Assembly (NCBI RefSeq): GCF_900249755.1
Contig: NZ_LT976853.1
Span: forward strand, 2,019,274-2,083,273
Reading direction: 5' to 3'
Length of the DNA stretch: 64,000 nt
Origin: Cupriavidus taiwanensis
GTDB lineage: Bacteria > Pseudomonadota > Gammaproteobacteria > Burkholderiales > Burkholderiaceae
The notes under the pieces are model-generated. The model was not told the origin of the DNA, made no database searches, and saw only the letters and a program-made list of their open reading frames with translations. The position numbers and the translations under genes are program-made. Below, piece after piece: positions 1 through 7,499 of this stretch; position 1 is the stretch's first letter, and every line of letters begins with the position of its first letter.

Positions 1-6
1 CCAAAA

Positions 7-37
7 AATAAGGCGCCTCGACGGCGCCTTATTTATT
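7..37. terminator. Bidirectional intrinsic terminator left of the island
   Basis: An 11-bp perfect stem (7-17 paired with 23-33, GGCGCC core) with a 5-base loop is flanked by A-rich and T-rich tracts. It lies just outside the left att copy, so it may be the ancestral guaA terminator, now separated from the gene by the island. That assignment is inference. Confidence 0.7.
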
Positions 38-56
38 CGATCGCGAATCTCTTCCC

Positions 57-73
57 AATCATTCCCACTCGAT
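57..73. other. Left attachment site, remnant of guaA 3' end
   Basis: AATCATTCCCACTCGAT matches 15 of 17 bases of the sequence at the end of intact guaA (27,901-27,917). Read on the minus strand it still encodes IIEWE followed by a stop, against TIEWE-stop in guaA. Target-gene duplication at the two ends is expected for integrases that enter the 3' end of a gene. The two mismatches suggest that one copy came with the element from another host. Confidence 0.85.
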
Positions 74-157
74 TATCTATAAGCATAAAAACTCGTTTAA
101 CAGCAACAACTTACGAATAGACGGCCTATTGATGCCATGAAAAGTGCCATACCCAGA

Positions 158-421
158 TCAAGAGGATGAACTCTGCCTGCGCTGGTGCCGGGCAATGGCC
201 TCTTCCAGAGTCTCCCCGGGCTGCCATCCGTACAGGTCGCGGACGCTCTTCGTTCTGGCATGGCCGGGGGGTTTGAACTCGTAGCCGGCAGCGGCCATCT
301 CGGCGGCCATGTCCTCGGTGATGAAGAACGGTTCGTTTTCTTCGTGCAGTTTCATGCTGACACCATAGCGACGTTCTAAAAACCAGAAGTCTATCCACCC
401 CCCTCCCAGCCGATCAGTCAA
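158..421 (-). CDS. Small hypothetical protein, last gene of the defence-like operon
   Basis: This 87-residue protein is of unknown function. Its ATG overlaps the stop of the preceding AlbA_2 gene as ATGA, so it is probably translationally coupled. An internal Met at residue 23 (MKLHEENEPFF) is an alternative start. The sequence is acidic and soluble, with no membrane segment or motif that I recognise. It is the island gene closest to the left att site. Its position suggests an accessory subunit or antitoxin-like role in the operon, but nothing in the sequence proves this. Confidence 0.6.
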   Translation of the reverse strand: MTDRLGGGWIDFWFLERRYGVSMKLHEENEPFFITEDMAAEMAAAGYEFKPPGHARTKSVRDLYGWQPGETLEEAIARHQRRQSSSS

Positions 422-1593
422 GAACTTCCGGCCGGCTCCAGCAAGCTGGGACGCGCCACGATAGCCTTGAACAGATTGCCGGACCGATCATCGATGAGTT
501 CGATCTGCGGCCATGCCCTCAGTGAGCGCAGCAGGCCGCTACCCAATCCGCGATAAGGCAGGAGCTTGGCGGCAAAGGACGCCAGGATGGGGTTGCGCAT
601 ATTGGAGTTGCCGGCCTTGATGTTCTCGATAGTCAGGTTGTTGGGCAGGTGGCCAGGGCTGATGATCTCGACACGATCCGCGAAGACCAGTACGCGGATC
701 GGCGCGCTGACGAAGTAGTCGCGGTGAATGAGGGCGTTGGCGACCAGTTCTTCCCAGACGATGCGGGGAATCTCAGGCTGCCCCTGGGAGTTGAAGCCCT
801 GCTCGCCCTGCGCGGCGCGGGTGTTAGCGACGATAAAGCCCAGCGTCTGCTGGAACACGTCGGCCAGCTTGCCGACGATGTCGCGGCTGTCGATGTAGCG
901 TTCGTCCTCAATCTGGGTGCCGACAAAGGCGACGGCCTTGACGACGAAGGCGGGTAGCGCGTAGTGCGGTGATTTGGCGAACAGCAGACCGCCCGCCACG
1001 TTGAGCTGCCCCTGGTTCATCAGGTTCATGTTGGTCAGCAACTGCGGCAGCGGCTGGTTATGCTGGGCGAGCGGCTCACCGAATTGCTGCTCGAAGAAGG
1101 TTTCGAAATAGGGCATGTCCACATCGCCCGCGCTCAAGCCCGCTACGGGCGTTTCGTCGGCGTGCACCAAACCCGCCTGCTGGAACAGGCGCTGCAATTC
1201 CTCGCGCGAGGTGGCGCGGCGCTTGTCCGAGCCGTTCTTCACCCAAATCGCGCCGTTCTTGTCCATGTAGGGCTTGTTGACGCCCTCAGCGATAGAGAGC
1301 ACCAGCACCGTGCCTGCCGGGTGAGGCACGTTTTCCGTGAGCGGGTTCACGGCGGGACGCACGACCTGCGAGGCCACGTTGGCGATGAGCATGTTGAGAC
1401 GAGCAACGTCGGCGCCGGATAGACCGCGCACCGAACCGTCGTCGTTCACCCCAATGAAGATGCGACCACCAGCGGTGTTGCTGAAGGCAACGATCTCTGC
1501 TGCCAAGGCGTCGGCATTGTTGATGTCCGTCTTGAACTGCTGCCGACTGTCCTCGCCCCGGCTGAGCAGGTCGATCAGCTCTGTGGTTTCCAT
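418..1593 (-). CDS. AlbA_2 (Schlafen-like) domain ATP-binding protein
   Basis: A 391-residue protein. Residues about 1-130 match the AlbA_2 / divergent AAA_4 fold often annotated as a putative DNA-binding domain: ESRQQFK-like start (here DSRQQFKTDI), then EIVAFSNTAGGRIFIGV and the IWVKNGSDKRRAT strand. The C-terminal part (about 265-385) looks like the HATPase_c_4 region (WEELVANALIHRDY, GLGSGLLRSL). Such proteins act as regulators or as components of phage-defence operons. The gene overlaps the PHP-ATPase gene by 19 bp at its start and the next small gene by 4 bp at its end, so it is co-translated in the cargo operon. The biochemical activity cannot be read from the sequence. Confidence 0.8.
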   Translation of the reverse strand: METTELIDLLSRGEDSRQQFKTDINNADALAAEIVAFSNTAGGRIFIGVNDDGSVRGLSGADVARLNMLIANVASQVVRPAVNPLTENVPHPAGTVLVLSIAEGVNKPYMDKNGAIWVKNGSDKRRATSREELQRLFQQAGLVHADETPVAGLSAGDVDMPYFETFFEQQFGEPLAQHNQPLPQLLTNMNLMNQGQLNVAGGLLFAKSPHYALPAFVVKAVAFVGTQIEDERYIDSRDIVGKLADVFQQTLGFIVANTRAAQGEQGFNSQGQPEIPRIVWEELVANALIHRDYFVSAPIRVLVFADRVEIISPGHLPNNLTIENIKAGNSNMRNPILASFAAKLLPYRGLGSGLLRSLRAWPQIELIDDRSGNLFKAIVARPSLLEPAGSS

Positions 1594-4244
1594 AGGTTGT
1601 AGACCTCTTTGCGACGGTTGAAGGCTTCCTGGCCTCCTTCCATGATGTTGATGATGGCGTCCTGCACCGGGCGGGCGTCGATGCTGCCGCTTCGCGTGGC
1701 GACCTTCTCGTCCTGGTATTGGCAGGCGTGCACCTGTTCCGCGTCACCCAGCACCGGGAAGTTGGCGTTGTGGGTGGCGAAGATGAATTGGGCGTGAGGC
1801 TTCATTTCCCGTAGCAGCTTGATCACATCGTCGTAAATGGTCTGGTTGTCCAGATCGTCTTCCGGTTGGTCGATGATGATCACGTCGTTCTGGCGTTGAC
1901 TGAGCACGTACAGCAACAGCGCCGAAGCGCGCTGCCCGAGAGAGTGGTGCTTCAACTCTTTGCCGCGATAGCGGATGACGAAGCGGTTGGGCACCTGCCA
2001 GGTGACGAAATCGGTCAGGTTCTGCATGAAGGTCTTTTCGAAGACCTCGGGGGTGCTGCCGGCCTTCGCCAAGGCTCCCGGCAGGGCACGCAGGAGGCCG
2101 CCGAAATCGGCATAGTCCTCCATCACTGCGCGCAGCGTGGTTTCGCGAATGTTGCTGCCCTTGAAGAGCTGCTGCATGAAGCTGATGGCGGCTTCCTTGT
2201 CGCCCTTGAAGTCCGCTTCGATCTGCAGGGCGGTGTGGCCAGCGTTCACGCGGTCCAGCTCTACCTTGATGGTGTTGAACTCGCGCAGCCATAGTTCATT
2301 GAGTTTGTCGATCTCGGCAAACAGCGCGTCGCGGATGCTGGTCTGCTGTGATTCCTGCTTGGCCAGCGCCTCCAGCATTTGCTCCGCCTTGGTTTTGCGC
2401 TGCTGCTGGGCCAGGAAGTCGTCCGGCTGGATGGCAGTCATGCCGGTTTGCTTGAGCTCCTGAGCCAGTTGGCGCTCGACTTGTGCGAACTCCTCCTGAA
2501 GGCTCCTGCTTGCGCCTTCAAATTCGCCCTGTTTGGTCTTGAGGCGAGCTGCAATGACGTTCGCTTCTCGCTCGATCTGCTTGAGCTGATCGACCTTGGC
2601 AACGAGGCTGGAGAACTCAGCGTAGTAGGCCGTGAAGAAATCCGGGTTCTGCTTGGAAACGTAGCTCGTTGCGTTCCGCAGCTCGTCCTCATGCTCGGCA
2701 ATCAGACTTCCTAGAGCGAGGATGAAGCTGTCTGCCCGCTCCATCATGCGCGCGAGCGCTGTGGCGTCCTGCTGGAAGCCAAGTCGCTTTTGGAGCTTAT
2801 CGGCGACACCGTGCTCCGCGAACTTGGTCAGACGGAAGTTGGCATCATTTAGTTGGGTCTCGAAGTCGCGCTTGAGTTCGGCCGTGTTGCTGAGCTTGAG
2901 CCAGCGCTGAGCAGCGTCACGCACGCGCTGGCGTTGAACCTCTATTTCGTCACGCAGCACACGCAGCTTCTCGCCAACCAGCTTTTCCACCAGATCGGTC
3001 TCGAAGCCTTCGCCGGTGCTGGAAAGGTCCTTCTGGCCGAAGTAGATCGGACGGCGCAGTACGGTCTCCCGGATCGACACGCCGGGTTGCAACTTGCCGC
3101 CCAGATAGACATTCGGGGCTTCGCGGAAGATGCGGGAGATGGTGAATTCCTGTCCGTACACGTCACATGCTGTCAGCGTCACCTTGCCGCCGCTGCCAAG
3201 GGTATGGCGGATCAACTCATCCTTGTACTTGGTGTCCTGCGCCTTCTCGCCGCGTGGAATGTCGAGGGCGTAGCGTACTGCCTCCAGGATGGATGATTTG
3301 CCGCTGCCCCGGATGCCGATCAACGTGTTGAGTTCGGAAGAGAAATGCAGCACTTGCCCATCGAGGATGCCGCCGTCGAAGCGGATGCTGCGGATGTGCG
3401 ACGCTTGATGTTTGGGCGGCTCCATGGCTACCCGCCCAGCGGGATCGCTCAAGGCAAACTTGACCGCCTCGAAGGACAGTTCGCCCAGCTTCAGGTAGCT
3501 GGCTTTGCCTCGACCGATTTCATCGACACTCTTAGGGTCGCTGCCTTCCAGTTCGGCGGGGTACCAGCTCTGTAGCCAGCTTTGAATCTTGGTGCGGCAG
3601 GGTTTGTCTTTGCCTGCGCCGTCGTGCGTGCGTACCTTCTGAAAAGCCAGCGTTCTGCGTCGGAAGAACTCGTTTTGCCCCAACTCAGTAAGCCGGCCGC
3701 CATCCAGCTCCGCCCACAGGCCACTCGGGGCTTCGACATGGGCGAAGACAAGGAAGAAGTCCCGGTGATAGCCTTCCAGCTTCTTGATGGTCTCCAGAAG
3801 CGACCATGAAGTGCGCCCGTTCTCCTGCTCGTACTGCGCGGGCGTTTTACCTTCGAATGCGCTGGTCAGAAAGGGGTTGATGTAATTGTGTTCATCGATC
3901 CATTCGTCGGAGAACACAACAAGCGTGTGGATGCCATTAGCCCCGTCATTGACCGACAACTCAACGCCTGGCAGCAGCGCAATACCCTTCTTCTGGGCCG
4001 TCTTGCGCAGTGCTTTGAATTCTTCGAAGTCGAACTTGTTGTGGTTGGTGATGACGCCCAATCGGATGTCCGCTTTCTCCAACGCATCCACATAGTTGCT
4101 GTTGTAGAAGTTGTCATCGCCCGTGAACTTGAATTCTCGGTCCGCTCGGGTATGCAGATGAAAGTCAGCACGGACCCACTGCGCCCCTTCTGCAAAGACC
4201 ATGGATCGAGCCTCTGACTGCTTCGGTCGCAGACTTTCCATCAT
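1575..4244 (-). CDS. PHP-domain SMC-like ATPase (TrlF / PpL type)
   Basis: An 889-residue fusion. The N-terminal PHP phosphoesterase domain shows DFHLHT at 27-32, then TNHNKF, a LLPGVELSV strand and VFAHVE, all expected metal ligands. From about residue 300 it is an SMC/RecF-like ATPase: Walker A GIRGSGKSS, a long Glu/Gln-rich coiled-coil region, Walker B IIIDQPEDDLD, and the H-loop ATHNANFPV. This architecture is annotated as the TrlF family and matches the single-gene PpL anti-phage protein of the Gao et al. 2020 survey as I recall it. The start overlaps the GIY-YIG stop (ATGA) and is preceded by AAGGATGA. Likely role: nucleic-acid sensing ATPase with a nuclease or phosphatase head. Confidence 0.85.
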   Translation of the reverse strand: MMESLRPKQSEARSMVFAEGAQWVRADFHLHTRADREFKFTGDDNFYNSNYVDALEKADIRLGVITNHNKFDFEEFKALRKTAQKKGIALLPGVELSVNDGANGIHTLVVFSDEWIDEHNYINPFLTSAFEGKTPAQYEQENGRTSWSLLETIKKLEGYHRDFFLVFAHVEAPSGLWAELDGGRLTELGQNEFFRRRTLAFQKVRTHDGAGKDKPCRTKIQSWLQSWYPAELEGSDPKSVDEIGRGKASYLKLGELSFEAVKFALSDPAGRVAMEPPKHQASHIRSIRFDGGILDGQVLHFSSELNTLIGIRGSGKSSILEAVRYALDIPRGEKAQDTKYKDELIRHTLGSGGKVTLTACDVYGQEFTISRIFREAPNVYLGGKLQPGVSIRETVLRRPIYFGQKDLSSTGEGFETDLVEKLVGEKLRVLRDEIEVQRQRVRDAAQRWLKLSNTAELKRDFETQLNDANFRLTKFAEHGVADKLQKRLGFQQDATALARMMERADSFILALGSLIAEHEDELRNATSYVSKQNPDFFTAYYAEFSSLVAKVDQLKQIEREANVIAARLKTKQGEFEGASRSLQEEFAQVERQLAQELKQTGMTAIQPDDFLAQQQRKTKAEQMLEALAKQESQQTSIRDALFAEIDKLNELWLREFNTIKVELDRVNAGHTALQIEADFKGDKEAAISFMQQLFKGSNIRETTLRAVMEDYADFGGLLRALPGALAKAGSTPEVFEKTFMQNLTDFVTWQVPNRFVIRYRGKELKHHSLGQRASALLLYVLSQRQNDVIIIDQPEDDLDNQTIYDDVIKLLREMKPHAQFIFATHNANFPVLGDAEQVHACQYQDEKVATRSGSIDARPVQDAIINIMEGGQEAFNRRKEVYNLWKPQS

Positions 4245-5452
4245 GGTTCATCCTTATAGTTAGTCCGCGCGTAGCCCACCAGTCGAGCGGTCTGCGGGTC
4301 ATAGATAAACTCGGTGATCGATCCATCTCGAATGCGCTGAACCGCCTCGTCGATCACATGAAGTGGCACTAGGAACCATTCCTCAGGCTGCACAGGATGA
4401 CCGAAGCGGTCGTTGATCGTGATGTTCAACCGCGCGGGCGCGAACAGTCTGTGGAACAGGTTCTCCATCCGGGTGCGGTTGACGCCCGCGAGCTTGTAGG
4501 TCGCTACCACTTCGACCTTCGCCAGCAGGTAGGTGGAGTCGTGTTCGGCGTTGGCAATGCGCGTCTCCACCCTGCCCCCGGTCACGCCCATCTTGTGGAT
4601 GATGTCGCGGTGCTGCGCGACATAGGGATGATCGGAGAGGGAGCGCAGGACGTAGATCGTGCCGCTTTCGACATCATCGGCCTCAAGCTCGCCGCCGAAG
4701 GAGAGTTGTCCGCTCTCGGGCGAGGCCAGCCGCCGCGCGGCGGGGTCGTTGTAGAAAGCGCGCTGGAGCGAGCGCAACAGCAGATTGCTTTCGGTGCCGT
4801 TGGAGAAGATGAGGCGCAGGCGGCGGTCCACTTCCCCGGCGGTGGTTTTCAGCGGTTCGCCGACCTCTGCGACGTAGAGCGTGATTCCATCGAGAACGAA
4901 AAAGTCCCCGGCCTCAATCGCGCGGCGGCCCGCCTCTATGGGCTGGGACTGGCGCAAGCCGGTCTTGACTTCCGTCGCTACGCGCTCGAACAGTGGCTTG
5001 AACGCCTCGAAGTCTTCGCAAGGCTTGCGATCCGCGATCTCCTCGGCCGCGCGCTTGTCGGCGCTGGTGCGGACATGGCGTAGGACCGTGATGTCGTCTG
5101 CGTCGGCTACGCCCGCCAGCTCGGCGGCCAGGTCGTCGATGTCGATGGCTTCATCTGCCGAAGCGGCAACGGTAGGCGCCCCGGCGAGCAAGCTCTGACA
5201 GTCCAGCGGCTCCAGCAGGGCGCGGCAGTCCGGGAGCGCACGCAAGCGGTCCAGGCGCACGGCGTAGAGGCGCTCGAATATGTAGCGACCCTCACCATGC
5301 TGCGGCGCACGCCCGTGCTTCTCGGTGAAGCGTTGGATTTCCTCGAAGCCCGCGATGACGCGCTCCTCACTGGCCGGCCGTCCGGCCTTCGCCTCGGGCG
5401 GTGCGAACTCGGCAAGCTCCGCAGCGAGTTCGTCAAGATCGGAGTTACTCAT
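4241..5452 (-). CDS. GIY-YIG nuclease family protein
   Basis: A 403-residue protein. I chose the ATG at 5452 (MSNSDLDEL) over an upstream ATG at 5518 because GGAGGGG sits 6-7 bases upstream and the start then overlaps the helicase stop by only 8 bp. The C-terminal 140 residues hold a GIY-YIG fold of the T5orf172 type: GTIYVLRSL near 264, KMGVTGGRVETRI with the catalytic Arg, MENLFHRLF with the catalytic Glu, then EEWF. The second Tyr of the family motif is replaced (KMG). The N-terminal 250 residues are acidic helices of unknown fold. Being between a helicase and a PHP-ATPase, it is probably the nuclease of the system; nuclease activity is inference. Confidence 0.8.
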   Translation of the reverse strand: MSNSDLDELAAELAEFAPPEAKAGRPASEERVIAGFEEIQRFTEKHGRAPQHGEGRYIFERLYAVRLDRLRALPDCRALLEPLDCQSLLAGAPTVAASADEAIDIDDLAAELAGVADADDITVLRHVRTSADKRAAEEIADRKPCEDFEAFKPLFERVATEVKTGLRQSQPIEAGRRAIEAGDFFVLDGITLYVAEVGEPLKTTAGEVDRRLRLIFSNGTESNLLLRSLQRAFYNDPAARRLASPESGQLSFGGELEADDVESGTIYVLRSLSDHPYVAQHRDIIHKMGVTGGRVETRIANAEHDSTYLLAKVEVVATYKLAGVNRTRMENLFHRLFAPARLNITINDRFGHPVQPEEWFLVPLHVIDEAVQRIRDGSITEFIYDPQTARLVGYARTNYKDEP

Positions 5453-7499
5453 AGCGCCCCTCCGCCTTGAATCGCATAAAGGCGGCCGCGCCTTCGGCCA
5501 TGCGTCGCTCCCAGGCATCCTGGGAATCGAGTGCAGGAATGCGTCCGCGCTCCTTCTTGAACTGAACGGCGCGAACAGCCATCTCCTTCGCCTCGTCCGG
5601 CGTCAGACTCGTGCGCTTCGCCGAGATGGCCGCCGCAACCTGCTTCAAGCTGTCCTCGCTCATGGTCTTCGCAAGGATGGCGTAGGCTTCGCCAAAAGGG
5701 TTGATGCGGTCGATCAGGTCGATGTCCAACTCGCGCACGTCCATCGCAAAGCGGCGCACGCCGTCGATCAGGGCGGTGTTGGGTGTTCCATCGCTCTCAC
5801 CTTCGGTCACCAGCCGCTTGGCCTGCTGCGTGAGGTTGAGGGCAGCAATGGCGTGCTGACGCACGGCCTCCTGATCTTCGGCGTCAAGCTCGGGATATTT
5901 GTCCTTGATGATCTTGCCCATGCGAACCTGCGTCAGTTCCTCGGGCACCAGCTCCTCATCGAACAGGCCGCGCTCGATGGTGGGCTTGTCCTGCACAAAG
6001 GCCGCAATGACTTCGTTCAGGTCTTCCTGACAGATTCGCGCCGCCTCCTTGCTCTTGGGCTCGGCGAGGCCCTTGATCTCGATCTGGTAAGCCCCTGTCT
6101 GCTCATTGACACCGACATTGCAACGGTCCGCGTCGTAGCCACCCTCGCCGTAGTTAAATCCCGGCGTCGGGCCGCTGTCGGGGTTCTTGGGCTTGAACTC
6201 GAAGCGCGGAGCTAGAACCTGCTCCATCAGCAGGCTTGCCGCGATGGCCTTCAACGTATCGTTGACGGCCTCGGTGACAGCTTCCTCCGCCGCATCCGGC
6301 TCGGCGATCAGGTTGGTGAACCTCGCGCGGGTCTTGCCGGGGGCGTCGCGGGTAGCTCGGCCGATGATCTGCACGATCTCGGTCAGGCTAGCGCGGTAGC
6401 CCACGGTGAGCGCATGTTCGCACCAAATCCAGTCGAAGCCTTCCTTCGCCATGCCCAGCGCGATGATGATGTCCACATGGTCGCGGTTGTTCTTCTGCGC
6501 CGGGTCTTTGAGCGCGGCGGACACGCGGTCGCGCTTGGCGGCATCGTCATCGACGAGATCGGCGATGCGCAGCACGCGGCCATCGGGGCGCTTGACACGT
6601 TGGAAGCCGGTCGCAGGGTCGATGCCCTGCCATTCACCCAGCGCCTCGATGATGTGCTCCACTTCCCGCATCTTGTCCTTCGTGCTCTCGCGCGAATTGA
6701 CATTCGGGATGTGAATGATGGTCTTCTCGGCGGGATCGAGGACGTTGAGGATGTCATCGACGTAAGGCCCGCTGTAGAAGAAGTAGCCGATGTCGAGTTG
6801 CTTGAGGTACTCGTAGCCGTTGAGCTGCTCGTAGTAGGTGTAGGTGACAGTATCGAACTTCGACTCATCCTGCGGCGCGAGCACGGCCTCGGCGTCGCCA
6901 CGGAAGTAGGAGCCTGTCATGGCGACGATGTGCGTCTTGCCCCGCGCGAAGAACTGCCCCAGGTGCAAGCCGAGCTTGTTGTCCGGATTGGCCGAAACGT
7001 GGTGGAACTCATCGACCGCGATCAGTCGGTCGTCGAAAGCCTCCACGCCGTAGGCATCGACCGCGAAGCGGAAGGTCGCATGGGTGCAGACCAGCACCTT
7101 GTCGTCGCCTTCGAGGAATGCGCCCAGCGACTTGACCTTGCCGCCGTTGTCGTTGCCCGGCGCGTTACACAGGTTCCACTTGGGTTCGACGTGCCAGTCG
7201 GTCCAGAAGCCGTACTTCGACAGCGACTCGTCGTTGAAGCTGGCACCGATGGACTTCTCCGGCACGACGATGATGGCCTGCTTCAAGCCTTGGTTCTTCA
7301 GCTTGTCGAGTGCCACGAACATCAGCGCACGGCTCTTGCCCGATGCGGGCGGCGACTTGATGAGCAGGTATTGCTCGCCCCGCTTCTCGTAGGCCCGCTC
7401 CTGCATGGGCCGCATCCCAAGCGCATTGGCCTTGGTCGACGCACCGTTGCGGGCGTAGGTGACGGAAACGGACGGTACGGACTTGATCTTGTCGCTCAT
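5445..7499 (-). CDS. DEAD/DEAH-type SF2 helicase
   Basis: A 684-residue superfamily 2 ATPase, with motif I SPPASGKS at 49-56, motif II VDEFHH at 162-167, motif III MTGS at 194-197, and motif VI QIIGRATRD in the second RecA domain. It resembles the translocase subunits of type I/III restriction systems and other defence helicases. Residues beyond about 420 are a family-specific C-terminal extension. No nuclease motif is visible within it, which fits with the nuclease being supplied by the next gene. Start and stop overlap the neighbours (ATGA with the methyltransferase; 8 bp with the GIY-YIG gene), implying fixed stoichiometry. Confidence 0.85.
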   Translation of the reverse strand: MSDKIKSVPSVSVTYARNGASTKANALGMRPMQERAYEKRGEQYLLIKSPPASGKSRALMFVALDKLKNQGLKQAIIVVPEKSIGASFNDESLSKYGFWTDWHVEPKWNLCNAPGNDNGGKVKSLGAFLEGDDKVLVCTHATFRFAVDAYGVEAFDDRLIAVDEFHHVSANPDNKLGLHLGQFFARGKTHIVAMTGSYFRGDAEAVLAPQDESKFDTVTYTYYEQLNGYEYLKQLDIGYFFYSGPYVDDILNVLDPAEKTIIHIPNVNSRESTKDKMREVEHIIEALGEWQGIDPATGFQRVKRPDGRVLRIADLVDDDAAKRDRVSAALKDPAQKNNRDHVDIIIALGMAKEGFDWIWCEHALTVGYRASLTEIVQIIGRATRDAPGKTRARFTNLIAEPDAAEEAVTEAVNDTLKAIAASLLMEQVLAPRFEFKPKNPDSGPTPGFNYGEGGYDADRCNVGVNEQTGAYQIEIKGLAEPKSKEAARICQEDLNEVIAAFVQDKPTIERGLFDEELVPEELTQVRMGKIIKDKYPELDAEDQEAVRQHAIAALNLTQQAKRLVTEGESDGTPNTALIDGVRRFAMDVRELDIDLIDRINPFGEAYAILAKTMSEDSLKQVAAAISAKRTSLTPDEAKEMAVRAVQFKKERGRIPALDSQDAWERRMAEGAAAFMRFKAEGRYE